From: Vibrio profundi
Lineage (GTDB): Bacteria; Pseudomonadota; Gammaproteobacteria; Enterobacterales; Vibrionaceae
Reading direction: 5' to 3'
Length of the DNA: 64,000 nucleotides
Assembly (NCBI RefSeq): GCF_005281835.1
Contig: NZ_RZIS01000002.1
Location: 62,001-126,000 of the forward strand
The translations under genes were made by a program, and so were the position numbers. How positions within the stretch are numbered: the stretch's first letter is position 1; every line of letters starts with the position of its first letter. The notes under the pieces are model-generated. The model was not told where the DNA came from. It did no database searches and saw only the letters and a list, made by a program, of their open reading frames with translations. This document shows, piece by piece, positions 9,301 to 19,900 of this stretch.

Positions 9301-9927
9301 CTACAACTGTTTGGTATACAACTCTTCACCATCCACACCCATTTGGTAGTGGAAGCCAACCGTTTCTAAGTAACGTCGGTGATCATCATTGTTGGCCACT
9401 GCTTGTAATGAAAGAATCCCACGTGCTCGCATCACTTCAGGGTGCGCTTCATAATAATAATGCCCCAGTTTAAAGTCTCTAAACTCAGGCGTGACATAAT
9501 CTAAAACGATTTTCATTGTGCCATCCAGATCTTTATTGCCTACAAGCACTCCAGCAATACTGTTGTTCCTCAGCATATAGAAAGCGGTATCGGCAGTTTG
9601 TAACTCACTGGCAGACACTTGTTGTTCGATGTCTTGGCGGTTAGTGCTAACGAAATGATCAAAGTATTCAGAATCGACTGAAGCGGAGATAAGCTTAAAA
9701 CGCTCTTTAGTATTGTGTAACTGGTAAAGGTAATAAACGTTGATGCCAGCAATGCCTAAGTTCATCAGCATGGTTGGCCAAGAATCAATGAAATAAGCGA
9801 ACGCCGCAAAGAGTAAGCAACCAATAAAGTTGATGACTCTTAATTTTACAATGGAAGTCATGGTGAGAGAGACCAACACCACCAATGAAGCTAAGTATCC
9901 AAACCATTCAACCCAGTCAAATTCCAT
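9301..9927 (-). CDS. YgjV-like inner membrane protein with soluble C-terminal domain
   Basis: A 208-residue protein. Residues 1-75 hold about three membrane segments (WFGYLASLVVLVSLTM, LRVINFIGCLLFAAFAYFI, MLMNLGIAGINVYYLYQL), in the arrangement of the YgjV family. The C-terminal 120 residues are soluble and look like an alpha/beta GNAT-type fold (GVLVGNKDLDGTMKIVLDYV, ARGILSLQAVANND.DHRRYLETVGFH), ending with a helix-strand pattern seen in acetyltransferases. A membrane-tethered acyltransferase-like function is only a guess. The start has AGAGGGATAG upstream. No neighbour suggests a pathway. Confidence 0.65.
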   Translation of the reverse strand: MEFDWVEWFGYLASLVVLVSLTMTSIVKLRVINFIGCLLFAAFAYFIDSWPTMLMNLGIAGINVYYLYQLHNTKERFKLISASVDSEYFDHFVSTNRQDIEQQVSASELQTADTAFYMLRNNSIAGVLVGNKDLDGTMKIVLDYVTPEFRDFKLGHYYYEAHPEVMRARGILSLQAVANNDDHRRYLETVGFHYQMGVDGEELYTKQL

Positions 9928-10083
9928 TTTCTATCCCTCTGTTTTTGTTATGCATTAACCATAGCACATACAAATTTCTGCTTAGTTCACAGTTCAAATA
10001 TTCGACACTTCACGACCAGTAACTTTTCTTTTTTTGAGATAGCGCTACTATTGGAAACCAACATTTTTCGAAGACCATCCGCC

Positions 10084-10770
10084 ATGCCACAAGAAAAGTT
10101 CGAACATATCTACCAACGCGCCGCTCACCGTAAAGGGGGAGAAGCCCATCTAGAGCAGATCGTTAGAAAGCCACTTTCGACAGAAGAACTCCTGCAAATT
10201 TCAGACGACCGCTGGTTGGCTGCGCTTACCGAGAAGGTTTTCCAGTGCGGTATATCGTGGGAAGTCGTACGTAAGAAATGGCCCAATTTCGAAGAGGTGT
10301 TCTTCAATTTTCGAGTGGAATCATTGTTGATGCTGCCTAATGAAGCGTGGGAACAGAAAGCGCAAGATCCTCGCATCATTCGCCATTTAACCAAAGTAAT
10401 GACCATTCCAGCCAATGCCACTATGATCAATATGGCCAAACGAGAAGCGGGATCGTTTTCAGAAATGGTCGCGAATTGGCCAGCGGAAAATATCACTGAG
10501 TTGTGGGCGTATTTGAAAAAGCATGGCAAGCGACTGGGCGGTAATACTGGCGCTTACACCTTAAGACAAATGGGCAAAGACACCTTTATTCTGTCTTCCG
10601 ATGTCGAATCACACCTGCGCAACACCGGAATCATTGATAGTGGCCGAGACACCAAGCGAGCGCACTTAGCCGCAAGCAAGGCGTTTAATCAATGGCAACA
10701 AGAGTCTGGCCGTAGCCTAAGTGAAATAAGCCAAATCGTCGCATACAGCTGTGGCGACAATCGAGTTTAA
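10084..10770 (+). CDS. DNA-3-methyladenine glycosylase I family protein
   Basis: A 228-residue base-excision-repair glycosylase of the Tag family. It has the characteristic segment ALTEKVFQCGISWEVVRKKWPNFEEVFFNF and the glutamate and aromatic positions of the Tag fold (LGGNTGAYTLRQMGKDTFILSSDV). Residues 1-10 lack the N-terminal Cys used for zinc in classic Tag, so it belongs to a Tag-like branch. A TTG at 10051 would extend the frame by 11 residues. The ATG at 10084 begins the conserved part (MPQEKFEHIYQRA), so I prefer it. It likely removes alkylated adenines; the exact substrate range is not known. Confidence 0.85.
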   Translation: MPQEKFEHIYQRAAHRKGGEAHLEQIVRKPLSTEELLQISDDRWLAALTEKVFQCGISWEVVRKKWPNFEEVFFNFRVESLLMLPNEAWEQKAQDPRIIRHLTKVMTIPANATMINMAKREAGSFSEMVANWPAENITELWAYLKKHGKRLGGNTGAYTLRQMGKDTFILSSDVESHLRNTGIIDSGRDTKRAHLAASKAFNQWQQESGRSLSEISQIVAYSCGDNRV

Positions 10771-10791
10771 ATCGAACAGTTTTCAAACGGA

Positions 10792-11175
10792 CTAGCTCGC
10801 TGTTGGCGCAACATACCCATGCGCCGCTAAAGCTTGCTGGTCACGTTTGGTTAGTTTACTCACGATCAAATGATAAGAAGCTAAAGTTAGATCTTCGATC
10901 ATTGAATCTTCTACATCCCCGTTAAAATCCACCGATACCCAGTGTTTTTTATTCATGTGATAACCCGGACGCACCGACTTAAACTCATCCACCAGAAAAG
11001 CATTATCTTCCGGTTTCCCCTTTAAATTCACATAAGGCGGATCCTCTCCTTGTGAAATCAGGGCAAACATTTTTCCCTTCACTTTGTACACCAAAGCCTC
11101 AGGCCCAAATGGAAAGCTGCCTTCCGCTTCTGGTAACTGCTCTATAAATTCAATCAGCTGCTTTTCATGCATCAT
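10792..11175 (-). CDS. MmcQ/YjbR family protein
   Basis: A 127-residue protein of the MmcQ/YjbR (double-wing DNA-binding fold) family. It shows EGSFPFGPEALVYKVKGKMFALI, VNLKGKPEDNAFLVDEFKSVRPGYHMNKKHWVSVDF and the C-terminal LTLASYHLIVSKLTKRDQQAL. The frame is open up to 11274, but ATG 11175 sits just after TAAGGAAACC and begins MMHEKQLIEFIEQLPEA, the normal start for this family. Upstream residues (FFFWMRLRYSE) are non-conserved. Its cellular role is not established. Confidence 0.88.
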   Translation of the reverse strand: MMHEKQLIEFIEQLPEAEGSFPFGPEALVYKVKGKMFALISQGEDPPYVNLKGKPEDNAFLVDEFKSVRPGYHMNKKHWVSVDFNGDVEDSMIEDLTLASYHLIVSKLTKRDQQALAAHGYVAPTAS

Positions 11176-11336
11176 GGTTTCCTTATTAAATGCAACATGT
11201 TCACTATATCTCAATCGCATCCAAAAGAAGAAAATTAATCCATTAAGAGCCATATGGAAACAATCCATCCACATTTAGCCTATTAATCCAAAGCTGAGAA
11301 GTCACTACACTGTAATAACGGATAGAGGAGATCGCC

Positions 11337-11747
11337 ATGAAACAGATAACCAGAATCAACCACATCGGATTACGAGTCAGTGATTTTGAAACATCCAAAG
11401 CGTTTTATACTCAGTTAGGGTTTGAATACATTACTGGCCCCTCTGGCCCTGAGCCCGTCGCGATAGTTGAACACCCAAGCGGAATTAACATCAACTTCAT
11501 TTTGAATACCACACAAAGCAGCAAGCAAAACGTTTTAATGGACGAAGAGACTAAACACACCGGTTACACCCATATCGCGATTGAAGTCACCGATATGAAT
11601 TCTGTCCTTTCAGAGCTTGAACGCAAGAATATCCCACTTAGTGGTGCACCAATGAAACACCCAACCGGTGTGTCCATTTTCATTCGTGACCCCGATGATA
11701 ACGTTATTGAGTTCATTGAATACATTGGGTTAGGCGCGTTCCAATAA
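11337..11747 (+). CDS. VOC family (glyoxalase/bleomycin-resistance fold) protein
   Basis: A 136-residue two-module VOC protein: INHIGLRVSDFETSKAFYTQLGFEYI (first module, metal-ligand His), YTHIAIEVTDMNSVLSELERKNI (second module, His) and DPDDNVIEFIEYIG (C-terminal Glu ligand). The ligand pattern fits lactoylglutathione-lyase-like or thiol-transferase enzymes, but the substrate is unknown. A very good ribosome site, GAGGAGAT, precedes ATG 11337. It lies 77 bases upstream of the MATE gene in the same direction and may be cotranscribed with it. Confidence 0.88.
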   Translation: MKQITRINHIGLRVSDFETSKAFYTQLGFEYITGPSGPEPVAIVEHPSGININFILNTTQSSKQNVLMDEETKHTGYTHIAIEVTDMNSVLSELERKNIPLSGAPMKHPTGVSIFIRDPDDNVIEFIEYIGLGAFQ

Positions 11748-11824
11748 CGCTGAACATCCGCTTTTTTGGCGCTTCTTTCCCTCAATTTCACGCACTTAAC
11801 TGATAGCCCAAAAAGGAACACATC

Positions 11825-13219
11825 ATGGAAAATGCTTTACTAAACAAGCCAGTTAAAACCGCACTGCTTTCCATGGCTGCACCTGCCGCATTTGGCATGC
11901 TCATGACTTTTTTGTTCCAATTAGTTGATAGCTATTTCGTCGGCCAGCTCGGTACACCGCAACTGGCAGCCATGAGCTTCGCGTACCCGATTTACATTCT
12001 TATCGTGAGTTTTTTTATGGGGACCGCCGCTGGTGTTTCAGCAACCGTAGGACGCGCATTAGGGGAACAAAACATAGTAAAAGCGCAATCACTGACCACC
12101 ATCTCCCTCATTCTGTTCGCTTTAATCACACTGGTTCTTGGGCTAGTCGGCTACGCCACCATCCCTAATGTATTTTCTGCATTAGGCGCATCACCACACG
12201 CGATAAACCTGATTACGGATTACATGGCTCCACTTTATTTAGGTATGTTCGCCTTAGTCGGCGGCTTGATTGCCAATGCTGCATTGATGTCGAAAGGCGT
12301 CATGTTGAGAACCACCTTAATAATGGCCATCGGCGGAATCATCAACGTTGTATTTGATTACCTGCTCATTTTCGGGATTGGGCCTTTCCCTGAGTTGGCA
12401 TTAAAAGGCGCAGCTTACGCTACAGTATTATCGTGGCTAACCATCTTAACTTTGATGCTTGTCTTGCTACGTAAAGAGAAGTTACTTTCATTAAGCTCTG
12501 TGTCTCACGTTGCTGAGCAGATTAGGGAAGTGCTAACGATCTCCACACCCGCGATCGCCGCACAAGTGCTTAACCCGATTGCAATCGCAGTCATCACACG
12601 AATGGTCTCTCAATATGGGGACAGCGCCATTGCCGCCTATGGAATAGTCACGCGTATTGAGTCACTGATTTTGACTGGTATCTTATCGTTAAGCGTTATC
12701 ATCACACCTTTAGTCGCGCAAAATTATGGAGCCAAAGCCTTTCAGCGTTTAGACCAAATAATCGCTTACTCTGGCCGAATGACTGTGTATTGGGGGCTCG
12801 CCTTCTTTGCCGTTGTCGCCGCCTTTGCCGAACCGATTCTAAGTATCTTCACTCAAGACTCAGAAATCATTGCACACGGTAGCCGTTACTTCCTGATCAT
12901 TGGCATCACTTTCCCGGCCTTCGGGTTAACTTTAATCACTACGTCATTTTTCAATGGGGTCCAACAAGCCAAATTGTCACTCAAACTCACGCTGGTTAAG
13001 TCTCTGATGCTAACCATTCCATTTGCAGTTATTGGTTCGGTGGTCGATAGCCACTTCATTTGGTTAGGTTTAGCGGCGGCGAATATTCTTGGTGCGATAT
13101 ATGCGAAGAGACTGCTAGATAATTGGCTTCATACTAATCGCTCTCAGCTTGTAGGGCGCTCGCTGATTCAAGATTACGCCAACGACATAAAAGGGCTATT
13201 CACCCACTCCGCTAAATAA
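11825..13219 (+). CDS. MATE family efflux transporter
   Basis: A 464-residue multidrug and toxic compound extrusion carrier with 12 predicted membrane segments in two MatE halves. Family motifs are MAAPAAFGMLMTFLFQLVDSYFVGQLGTPQLAAMSF in the first half and STPAIAAQVLNPIAIAVITRMVSQYGDSAIAAYGI in the second. A Na+ or H+ driven exporter in the inner membrane is expected. The ribosome site AAAGGAAC is 8 bases before ATG. It follows the VOC gene and could form a small detoxification unit with it; that link is inference. Confidence 0.92.
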   Translation: MENALLNKPVKTALLSMAAPAAFGMLMTFLFQLVDSYFVGQLGTPQLAAMSFAYPIYILIVSFFMGTAAGVSATVGRALGEQNIVKAQSLTTISLILFALITLVLGLVGYATIPNVFSALGASPHAINLITDYMAPLYLGMFALVGGLIANAALMSKGVMLRTTLIMAIGGIINVVFDYLLIFGIGPFPELALKGAAYATVLSWLTILTLMLVLLRKEKLLSLSSVSHVAEQIREVLTISTPAIAAQVLNPIAIAVITRMVSQYGDSAIAAYGIVTRIESLILTGILSLSVIITPLVAQNYGAKAFQRLDQIIAYSGRMTVYWGLAFFAVVAAFAEPILSIFTQDSEIIAHGSRYFLIIGITFPAFGLTLITTSFFNGVQQAKLSLKLTLVKSLMLTIPFAVIGSVVDSHFIWLGLAAANILGAIYAKRLLDNWLHTNRSQLVGRSLIQDYANDIKGLFTHSAK

Positions 13220-13415
13220 CAGCCAATGAAGCACTTTATGAAATAGCTGTCGTGAGCCAAGTGTCAAAAACTGACTCATATCTTCATGTTTAGGTTAACT
13301 TTATTGGCTTTATGTCAGCTTATGTTCAGCTCATTTTTGAGCGTGCAGAGACTCATATTTCATCTTCACCATTTTGTAAGCTTCTTCTCATTGACCCCAA
13401 ATGAGAAAGAAAATC

Positions 13416-13931
13416 ATGAAAAAGAACACCTTCATTTTGCCAGCTATCGTCGCTTCAACGGTTTGTATGTCACTGCCTACACTTGCAAACGATCGCAGCA
13501 ACTCTATTGAAGCTGGTGCGACCTTCATCGGAAACCAAGAATTGGTAACCTTCGGCTACAGCCGTGAGTTGCCAAACAATATTGTTGTTGGTGGTGGTTT
13601 TTCACTGGGAACAGAAGCCGTGGATGTTGGCGAGCCTAGCTCACAAGATGCATGGGGCCTTTACTCCAACATTGGTTACAAATTTGAAATCGCTGAGTTC
13701 GATATCATCCCTAAAGTCGGCATCAACTACCTAAATGCGGATGTGAGATTTGACGATCCAGCCTCTAGCGATATCAACATCGACAACGTTTATGGCTCTA
13801 TTGGAACCACTGTCAACTGGCGCATGCTAGGTTTGACTGTCGATTACGGCAAGATTAACGATTCAGCCATGGTCAATGGCAAGCAGTTTGAAGAAGACGT
13901 TGTACGCCTCACCGCGAGCTTCAATTTCTAA
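13416..13931 (+). CDS. Small outer-membrane beta-barrel protein
   Basis: A 171-residue exported protein. It has a signal peptide (MKKNTFILPAIVASTVCMSL..TLA, cleavage near ANA/ND) and alternating hydrophobic strands (YSRELPNNIVVGGGFSLG, GLYSNIGYKFEIAEFDIIPKVGINYL, VYGSIGTTVNWRMLGLTVDYG), ending in the C-terminal Phe signature TASFNF used for outer-membrane insertion. The size suits an 8-strand barrel. ATG 13416 is preceded by GAGAAAG; ATG 13401 in the same frame would add five residues. A terminator follows at 13961. Function unknown; no ligand motif is visible. Confidence 0.8.
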   Translation: MKKNTFILPAIVASTVCMSLPTLANDRSNSIEAGATFIGNQELVTFGYSRELPNNIVVGGGFSLGTEAVDVGEPSSQDAWGLYSNIGYKFEIAEFDIIPKVGINYLNADVRFDDPASSDINIDNVYGSIGTTVNWRMLGLTVDYGKINDSAMVNGKQFEEDVVRLTASFNF

Positions 13932-13960
13932 AAATCAAAATCCTATTCCTTGTCCAAATT

Positions 13961-13988
13961 AAAAGCCACTTCGCAAAGTGGCTTTTTT
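13961..13988 (+). terminator. Rho-independent terminator
   Basis: Hairpin AAAAGCCACTT-CGC-AAAGTGGCTTTTTT directly after the outer-membrane barrel gene. Confidence 0.88.
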
Positions 13989-14088
13989 ATTTCGAGCAAG
14001 CGCTCATTTTTGAGCCCACCAGCTATCAGATATGTTTTATGAGCTAGCATATAGTTAACCCATCGAAACCAACCTGTAAGGTGAATTC

Positions 14089-15606
14089 ATGCTCAAATCT
14101 AAATTGAAAGCTCTGGCTATCGCAACTAGCATCATTATTTCTAATCAAGTACTTGCTACTGAAAACTACAACACTGATATTCCAGAAAGCATCATGACGG
14201 CAGATCAAGTTGACACCAGTATTGGCCAGCTCAACTTTAAAGATGGGGCACCAACTCTCGACACAACACAAAAGCTGTATGACAACTTAGATACCATTCG
14301 CGCCACAGAGGTTTTCCTTAATGCGATCCCTATGGCTTCTATTGAGGCGCTTAGAATGGGTCACGAAGACATTGGGGTCACATCATCGAATCAAGTCGTG
14401 GTGTTCGATAAATTGATGGACTCTAACCCACTGTTCTTAACCGGCAACACAGACACGGTTTACGCATCGGCATTTTTAGATTTAGAAAAAGATGGGCCAA
14501 CGGTTATTGAAGTACCTGAGGGCATGGGGCCAACGACCGTAAACGATGCCTTTTTCCGATTCGTCACCGACCTAGGTATTGTGGGGCCAGATAAAGGTAA
14601 AGGCGGTAAATACTTAATTCTTCCACCTGATTACAAAGGCGACGTACCAGAAGGTTACTTTGTGTCACGCTCTACAAGTTACACCAACTGGTTTATTGCA
14701 CGTGGTTTCTTGAAAGATGGCAAAACCGATGCCGCTGTTAAAGCTTACAAAGAAAAGCTTAAGATCTACCCACTAGCGAAGAAAAACGACCAACCGAAGA
14801 TGGAATTCATTTCTGGTAGCGGTAAAGACTTTAATACTATTCATGCGAACGATGAGCACTTCTTTGACGAGCTAAAAACCGTGTTGGATAAAGAGCCAAT
14901 CTCGTTCATTGACCCTGAGTTACGTGGTTTGATGTCGAGCATAGGCATCCAGAAAAACAAGCCATTCGCCCCTGATAAGCGTATGCAGAAACTGCTTAAA
15001 GATGGCGTGGCGATTGGTAATGCAACGGCTCGTGCTTTGATTTTCCAACCAAGAGATGAAAAAGCCTACATTTACGATGATCGCCTTTGGAAAACCGCTT
15101 TCATTGGCAAGGATTACCAATGGCTAGTCGACCAAGGTGAAGGTGGACGCAATCTGGATGCCCGAACGTACTTCTTCTACATGGCAACTGTGAACACGCC
15201 TGCGATGGCATTGAAACTCATCGATAAAGGTTCACAGTACGCGATAGTCGACAAATCGAAGGGCGGTGATTACCTAGACGGTAGCAAACACTACAAGCTG
15301 AATATTCCTGCCAATGTACCAGCGAAAAACTTCTGGTCGGTGGTAGCGTATGACCCACAAACACGATCAGAGCTACAAACGGATCAACCGCTGCCTAGTA
15401 AGAACAACCAGCGCGATAAGCTGATTGAAAACAAGGATGGCTCTGTTGATTTGTATTTCGGCCCAACACCGCCAAAAGGCAAAGAAGCGAACTGGGTACA
15501 AACCGTTCCAGGCAAAGGCTGGTTCACTATTCTGCGCTTGTACGGACCGCAAGAAGCTTGGTACGACAAAACTTGGAAACCAGGCGACATTGAACTCATT
15601 AAGTAA
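14089..15606 (+). CDS. DUF1254/DUF1214 domain-containing exported protein
   Basis: A 505-residue periplasmic or secreted protein. A signal peptide (KALAIATSIIISNQVLA) leads into the DUF1254 domain (GNTDTVYASAFLDLEKDGPTVIEVPEG, then DAFFRFVTDLGIVGPDKGKGGKYLILPP) and a C-terminal DUF1214 domain (KNFWSVVAYDPQTRSELQT, DGSVDLYFGPTPPKGKEANWVQT, WFTILRLYGPQEAWYDKTWKPGDIELI). This is a widespread family of unestablished biochemical function. The start has AAGGTGA. The gene stands alone and ends at a bidirectional terminator. Confidence 0.9.
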   Translation: MLKSKLKALAIATSIIISNQVLATENYNTDIPESIMTADQVDTSIGQLNFKDGAPTLDTTQKLYDNLDTIRATEVFLNAIPMASIEALRMGHEDIGVTSSNQVVVFDKLMDSNPLFLTGNTDTVYASAFLDLEKDGPTVIEVPEGMGPTTVNDAFFRFVTDLGIVGPDKGKGGKYLILPPDYKGDVPEGYFVSRSTSYTNWFIARGFLKDGKTDAAVKAYKEKLKIYPLAKKNDQPKMEFISGSGKDFNTIHANDEHFFDELKTVLDKEPISFIDPELRGLMSSIGIQKNKPFAPDKRMQKLLKDGVAIGNATARALIFQPRDEKAYIYDDRLWKTAFIGKDYQWLVDQGEGGRNLDARTYFFYMATVNTPAMALKLIDKGSQYAIVDKSKGGDYLDGSKHYKLNIPANVPAKNFWSVVAYDPQTRSELQTDQPLPSKNNQRDKLIENKDGSVDLYFGPTPPKGKEANWVQTVPGKGWFTILRLYGPQEAWYDKTWKPGDIELIK

Positions 15607-15676
15607 GCTCAATTTGAATCCAACGTTCACCGCACATTAGTGGTTGTTCTCAAGAACGCGAACATTAACACCAACA

Positions 15677-15703
15677 AAAACGCCCTCATAAAGAGGGCGT
15701 TTT
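15677..15703. terminator. Bidirectional terminator
   Basis: Hairpin AAAACGCCCTC-ATAAA-GAGGGCGTTTT between the convergent DUF1254 gene and LysR-like gene. Confidence 0.82.
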
Positions 15704-15780
15704 CATATGTTAGAAGACGTCAATTCTCGTTGCCGCACTCAGCTCTAGCTGAGCCCACTTCCTTCTAGCCAACGACCAAT

Positions 15781-16692
15781 TTAAGCGCTCGAGTCTAGGC
15801 AATCGGACAAAATGGCTTCTATACGCTTAATGACTGGATGCTGATAGCACGCTCGGTGATATTGAATGCCGACATCAAAAATCACTTTCTCATTTTCAAA
15901 AGCAACGGGGATTTTCTTCACACCAGACGGCAACGCATCTTCCGCCATATTAAAGCAGACAAAGATATATTGGCTCACTTCGACACACTCGAGCGCTGAA
16001 AAGACCGATGCCACGGTAAGCTTTTGGTCCAACGTAACCCCAGTGCGCTTACGTAACCTTTCATAATATGAACTAGAATCCAATGTCCCCATCGACACTC
16101 GCACCGTGTCGTAACGCTCTAGCTGAACCAGCTCAACCTCATCGAATTCTGCGAGTGGATGGGAATCCGCCACATAAACATACAATTCTAGCGAGCCGAC
16201 TCTTTTTTCAACAATACGCTCATTCAGATCATTAGGGTAACCAGCTATCCCAACCGAAAGCGTACCTGCTTTTGGAAACTCTACTGCTTCGAGCGACCAA
16301 TCCATCATCGAAATCTTAGGTGTATGGCCTTGATGAGTGAGACCTTTCAGTAACGGCACCGTCAGTAAGGTGCTCAAGGGATTGGCAGAATGGAACACGT
16401 ATTCAATGTTCGAATCGGTACCTTCAAATGACTGAGAGATTTGCTGCACTTGCTCTAATTGCTCAAGCGGCTCTTTAACCACCGACATCAACTGAGTGGT
16501 GAACAATGTAGGTGCGTAACTTCCCTTGGTGGCAATAAACAATTCATTGGCAAACAAATCTCGGCAATCTGCAAGGTGGCGATTAAACGTCGCCCGGCTG
16601 ATGTCCAATATATGGCACACCTTAGCCTGAGACTTTTGTTCGTATAGCAGATCCAAAAATCGGTACAAATTTAAATCAATCGTATTTTTCAA
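15781..16692 (-). CDS. LysR-like transcriptional regulator
   Basis: A 303-residue protein with LysR layout. The N-terminal HTH (LNLYRFLDLLYEQKSQAKVCHILDISRATFNRHLADCRDLF) is divergent from canonical LysR. The effector domain has GTLSVGIAGYPND and PVIKRIEAIL. Translation appears to begin at TTG 16692, because AGGAG lies six bases upstream and no ATG precedes the conserved HTH. It is convergent with the DUF1254 gene and in the same direction as the metalloprotease gene upstream, so its target is not obvious from context. Confidence 0.82.
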   Translation of the reverse strand: MKNTIDLNLYRFLDLLYEQKSQAKVCHILDISRATFNRHLADCRDLFANELFIATKGSYAPTLFTTQLMSVVKEPLEQLEQVQQISQSFEGTDSNIEYVFHSANPLSTLLTVPLLKGLTHQGHTPKISMMDWSLEAVEFPKAGTLSVGIAGYPNDLNERIVEKRVGSLELYVYVADSHPLAEFDEVELVQLERYDTVRVSMGTLDSSSYYERLRKRTGVTLDQKLTVASVFSALECVEVSQYIFVCFNMAEDALPSGVKKIPVAFENEKVIFDVGIQYHRACYQHPVIKRIEAILSDCLDSSA

Positions 16693-16853
16693 ATACTGCT
16701 CCTATGCTCGCGCTTTTCTGATGTACGTATTCAGTATGAAAGGAAGCCTAAATACCGACAACTTGTATTCTGTGAATCTGGTAGTAAGTCCGAACTTTTA
16801 CCTTATGGTTCCAACCCTAATGTTAGCGTTCGGCAATGTTTTTGCTATTCAAA

Positions 16854-16887
16854 CAAAAACCCGCAGGCAAATTCGCTCACGGGTTTC
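16854..16887 (-). terminator. Rho-independent terminator of the metalloprotease gene
   Basis: On the minus strand AAACCCGTGAGC...GCGGGTTTTTGTTTG forms a stem with a T run just after the metalloprotease stop. Confidence 0.75.
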
Positions 16888-16919
16888 ATTCATTACAATT
16901 AGCGTTTCGTTACTTAATG

Positions 16920-19900
16920 CTATTCAGTCGGCCAACTCGAACTGCCATCGATTGGCAACGTAGAGTAATTCAATGAATCACAATGCTTGGCTTCAGGAAT
17001 CGCAATGTAAGTCGCGGCCATCGAACTGTATCCATACGATGCAATTTGCGTCATAGCTTGGGTATCTAACTCAATCCCCCACATGTTGAGGTAACTGATC
17101 ATATTGCGTTCTAACACTTGAGAAATCGCTATCGACGCCCATTCATCTTTAGCAATCGATTTAGCTTGGTCTCTGGTGTAATTCGAGTATCCCAGCTTTT
17201 GTTTTGCCGCTTGCCATGCCTCATCTGACTTAATCGCTAAATTGAATTCACGTTCGTAAACATGCAAACGCCCTATTACGTGCCAACCATCATCCAGTAT
17301 TCCCGCTTTTTGAGCCGCCGCAGCAAGCTGAATATAAAGCCGCGCACCGCCTTTCCAGTTAGCCACATCGTAGTTCTCCTTCATGTACTGAACCGGATCC
17401 GCCTGAGTTTGGCTGGCTTGAATTAATGCATAGCTGTCGCTGAAATTGATTTTCTGACAAGCAGAGCTTAGCCCCGTCTCTTTGAAATACTGCGACTTAC
17501 TGTAGTAGGAATAAAAGTTAGTGCTGGCGTGCGGATCCCACCCTTCAAATCTGAAACGTGAACGCTCCAGGGTATGACCGATTTCGTGCATGTCACCGTG
17601 ACCTAACGGATCAAATGCCCAATTCGCATCATAAGGGTTACCGGAACAGCCCGCACCACATGTCGCCATATCAGCATTAAAGTGGTGGTTGCGATCCCAA
17701 GTCGCTAGGGTCCAGCCTCGCTGTGCGGCGTAACTTTCTACTTGCGGTAAGTTTGGAATGGAAGGCCCTTGGTAACCAGCTAACGCGTAAACGTGACCAA
17801 AAGTATACGTTTGTGCCGCTTCAGCCACATCTTGAGGGTTTTCCCATCCCTCACGAGCCAAGGTTTTCACCATTTTCTCGTGAGTCGAGTGCAACTCAAA
17901 ATGTGGAGAAATTAACTCCGCCCAATCAAAATCATGCTGTGCGAGCGCTGCTAAGAATCCACTATTATCAGCGCTACTGCGCCAAACAGGGTGTAAACCA
18001 ACTCCAGAAAAATCGAGCTCAACCGCTTGATCATTCTCATCAAAGATGACTTGTACAGGGCCACCATAAGGGTGAGTTAAAGAAAGGGTTTCTCCAGATT
18101 GAAGATCATAAGTGCGAGATTTCAAATACTTTGGTCGTTTATAGCCATTCGGGTCAAACTCTTGAGTCGAGCCAGAGCGCTGAGTATTGATTTGGATTTT
18201 AGTACCAACCGCATTATTGTCTTTTCTCGTGACCGTTAGTGTTTCTCCTGGTAGCGCATAAACCCCTGCCGCTCGAAACGCTATTTTTGAGACCAAATTC
18301 ACCGTCGTCTCAGTTGGGGTAATATGGCTGAAATCACTGCGGCTAAAATTCCCCATATCAGCTTGTACTGGGTTAACTGGGCGCTGGTGATACTGAGAAT
18401 GGTCCGCATAATAGGAGCGGAAGAACTGCTCCGTTGGAGTGGTCACCTTATCCATCGGGAAAGCAATGCTCTGACGCAGCTTATCTCCAAGCAGTACCAA
18501 TAGCTTCAAGTACTCTTCGTTTTCAGAATCAAACAAAGGTGTTTTACCCGCTTCATCACGCGCTTTTAACGTCTGGTAAATGGTCGTAGCGGCGTCAGTG
18601 AACTCTGTCTTAATTCGAGATTCATCGGGGCATTTCGCATCTGCACATTGTGATAAATCAACATTAAAGCTGTTCGATTTGATCCGTTCTAGTAACTTAA
18701 CTTGCTCGGTAACATCTGCAGGTGCAGCATCATAAAGGCTGGTAGGGTTCCAATCAACGATTTGCGCCTTACGCCAATAATTGTCGCCAACATAAGACAG
18801 CCCAAGTAGCGCGATCAACTCATTGCTTAATGGGTCCATGCCACCGTCGCGGTGCATGTAAAGCACGGGGATGCCTTGCTCGATTGCAGACTTAACGCTT
18901 ACCACAATCGAATCAATTTCATTTTGTTCGTATTCTGCCATCCAATTGGATATCACGAGCAAATCGGTATCAGCGGTAGTACAAGCCGATAACGCACTGC
19001 CGTTACACGTTTGTGGCACGTTCACTTGTACCTGCTGCGGAAAAAACTCCTCAAACCAAGCTCGCGTAGCAGATTGATGCCTGAAGTAATAGGAGTCATC
19101 CAACTGCGCCATTACGACATTAAGCGGCTTATCACTAAAGTCCTCTCGATTCGCTAACAATGTGACGCTGTTTTTTAAGAACTGATGCATTGCATCATTT
19201 ATCAGTTCACTGCCCTTCGCATAGGTCGCCATAGGGTTGGCAGCCAATGCCATAAACGAAGTGACTTGACTACCAGCTTGACCGACGATCCCAAGTACAT
19301 GCGGTTCTATATTCTTATTTGGGTTAGACACCGCATTGGCAACCAACACAGTATCGCTGCGGCCAAAATTAGGAGCGAAGATCGCCGCGTCATGGCTAAC
19401 CTTCCAAGTTAATGCACCAATGCCATTGGTACCGTTCGCATCTAGGCCAAACAGCTTCTGTTTAATGACATTATTGTTGTCTATGTATGAGCGAATGTAG
19501 CCAATCGCTGCATCGATCACTTCTTGTTCCGTTTCTACCGTCGATACATCACCGGTTTCAAGCGCCTTCTTTAATCCTTCAGATAAGGGAACGTCATACA
19601 CATCTGGGTTAGTTCCTTGCTCAATTTCTTTATTGTCACTCACCCCATCGCCATCTCGATCCGCTCCTAAATCGGGTATCGATCTCGCATCAAGAGGATC
19701 GGTGCCATGTTCAGCTTCAATCGTATCCGAATAGCCATCACCGTCATCGTCAGTGTCGCGATTATTACCTATACCGTCGCCATCGGTGTCTTGCCACTCG
19801 TTTTTGTCGTTAGGAAAAGCATCAAGGTTATTACGATAACCATCGCCGTCATTGTCTCTAAACGTCGGGTGGGTATTGGGAATATTCGCCTCACCTCGCT

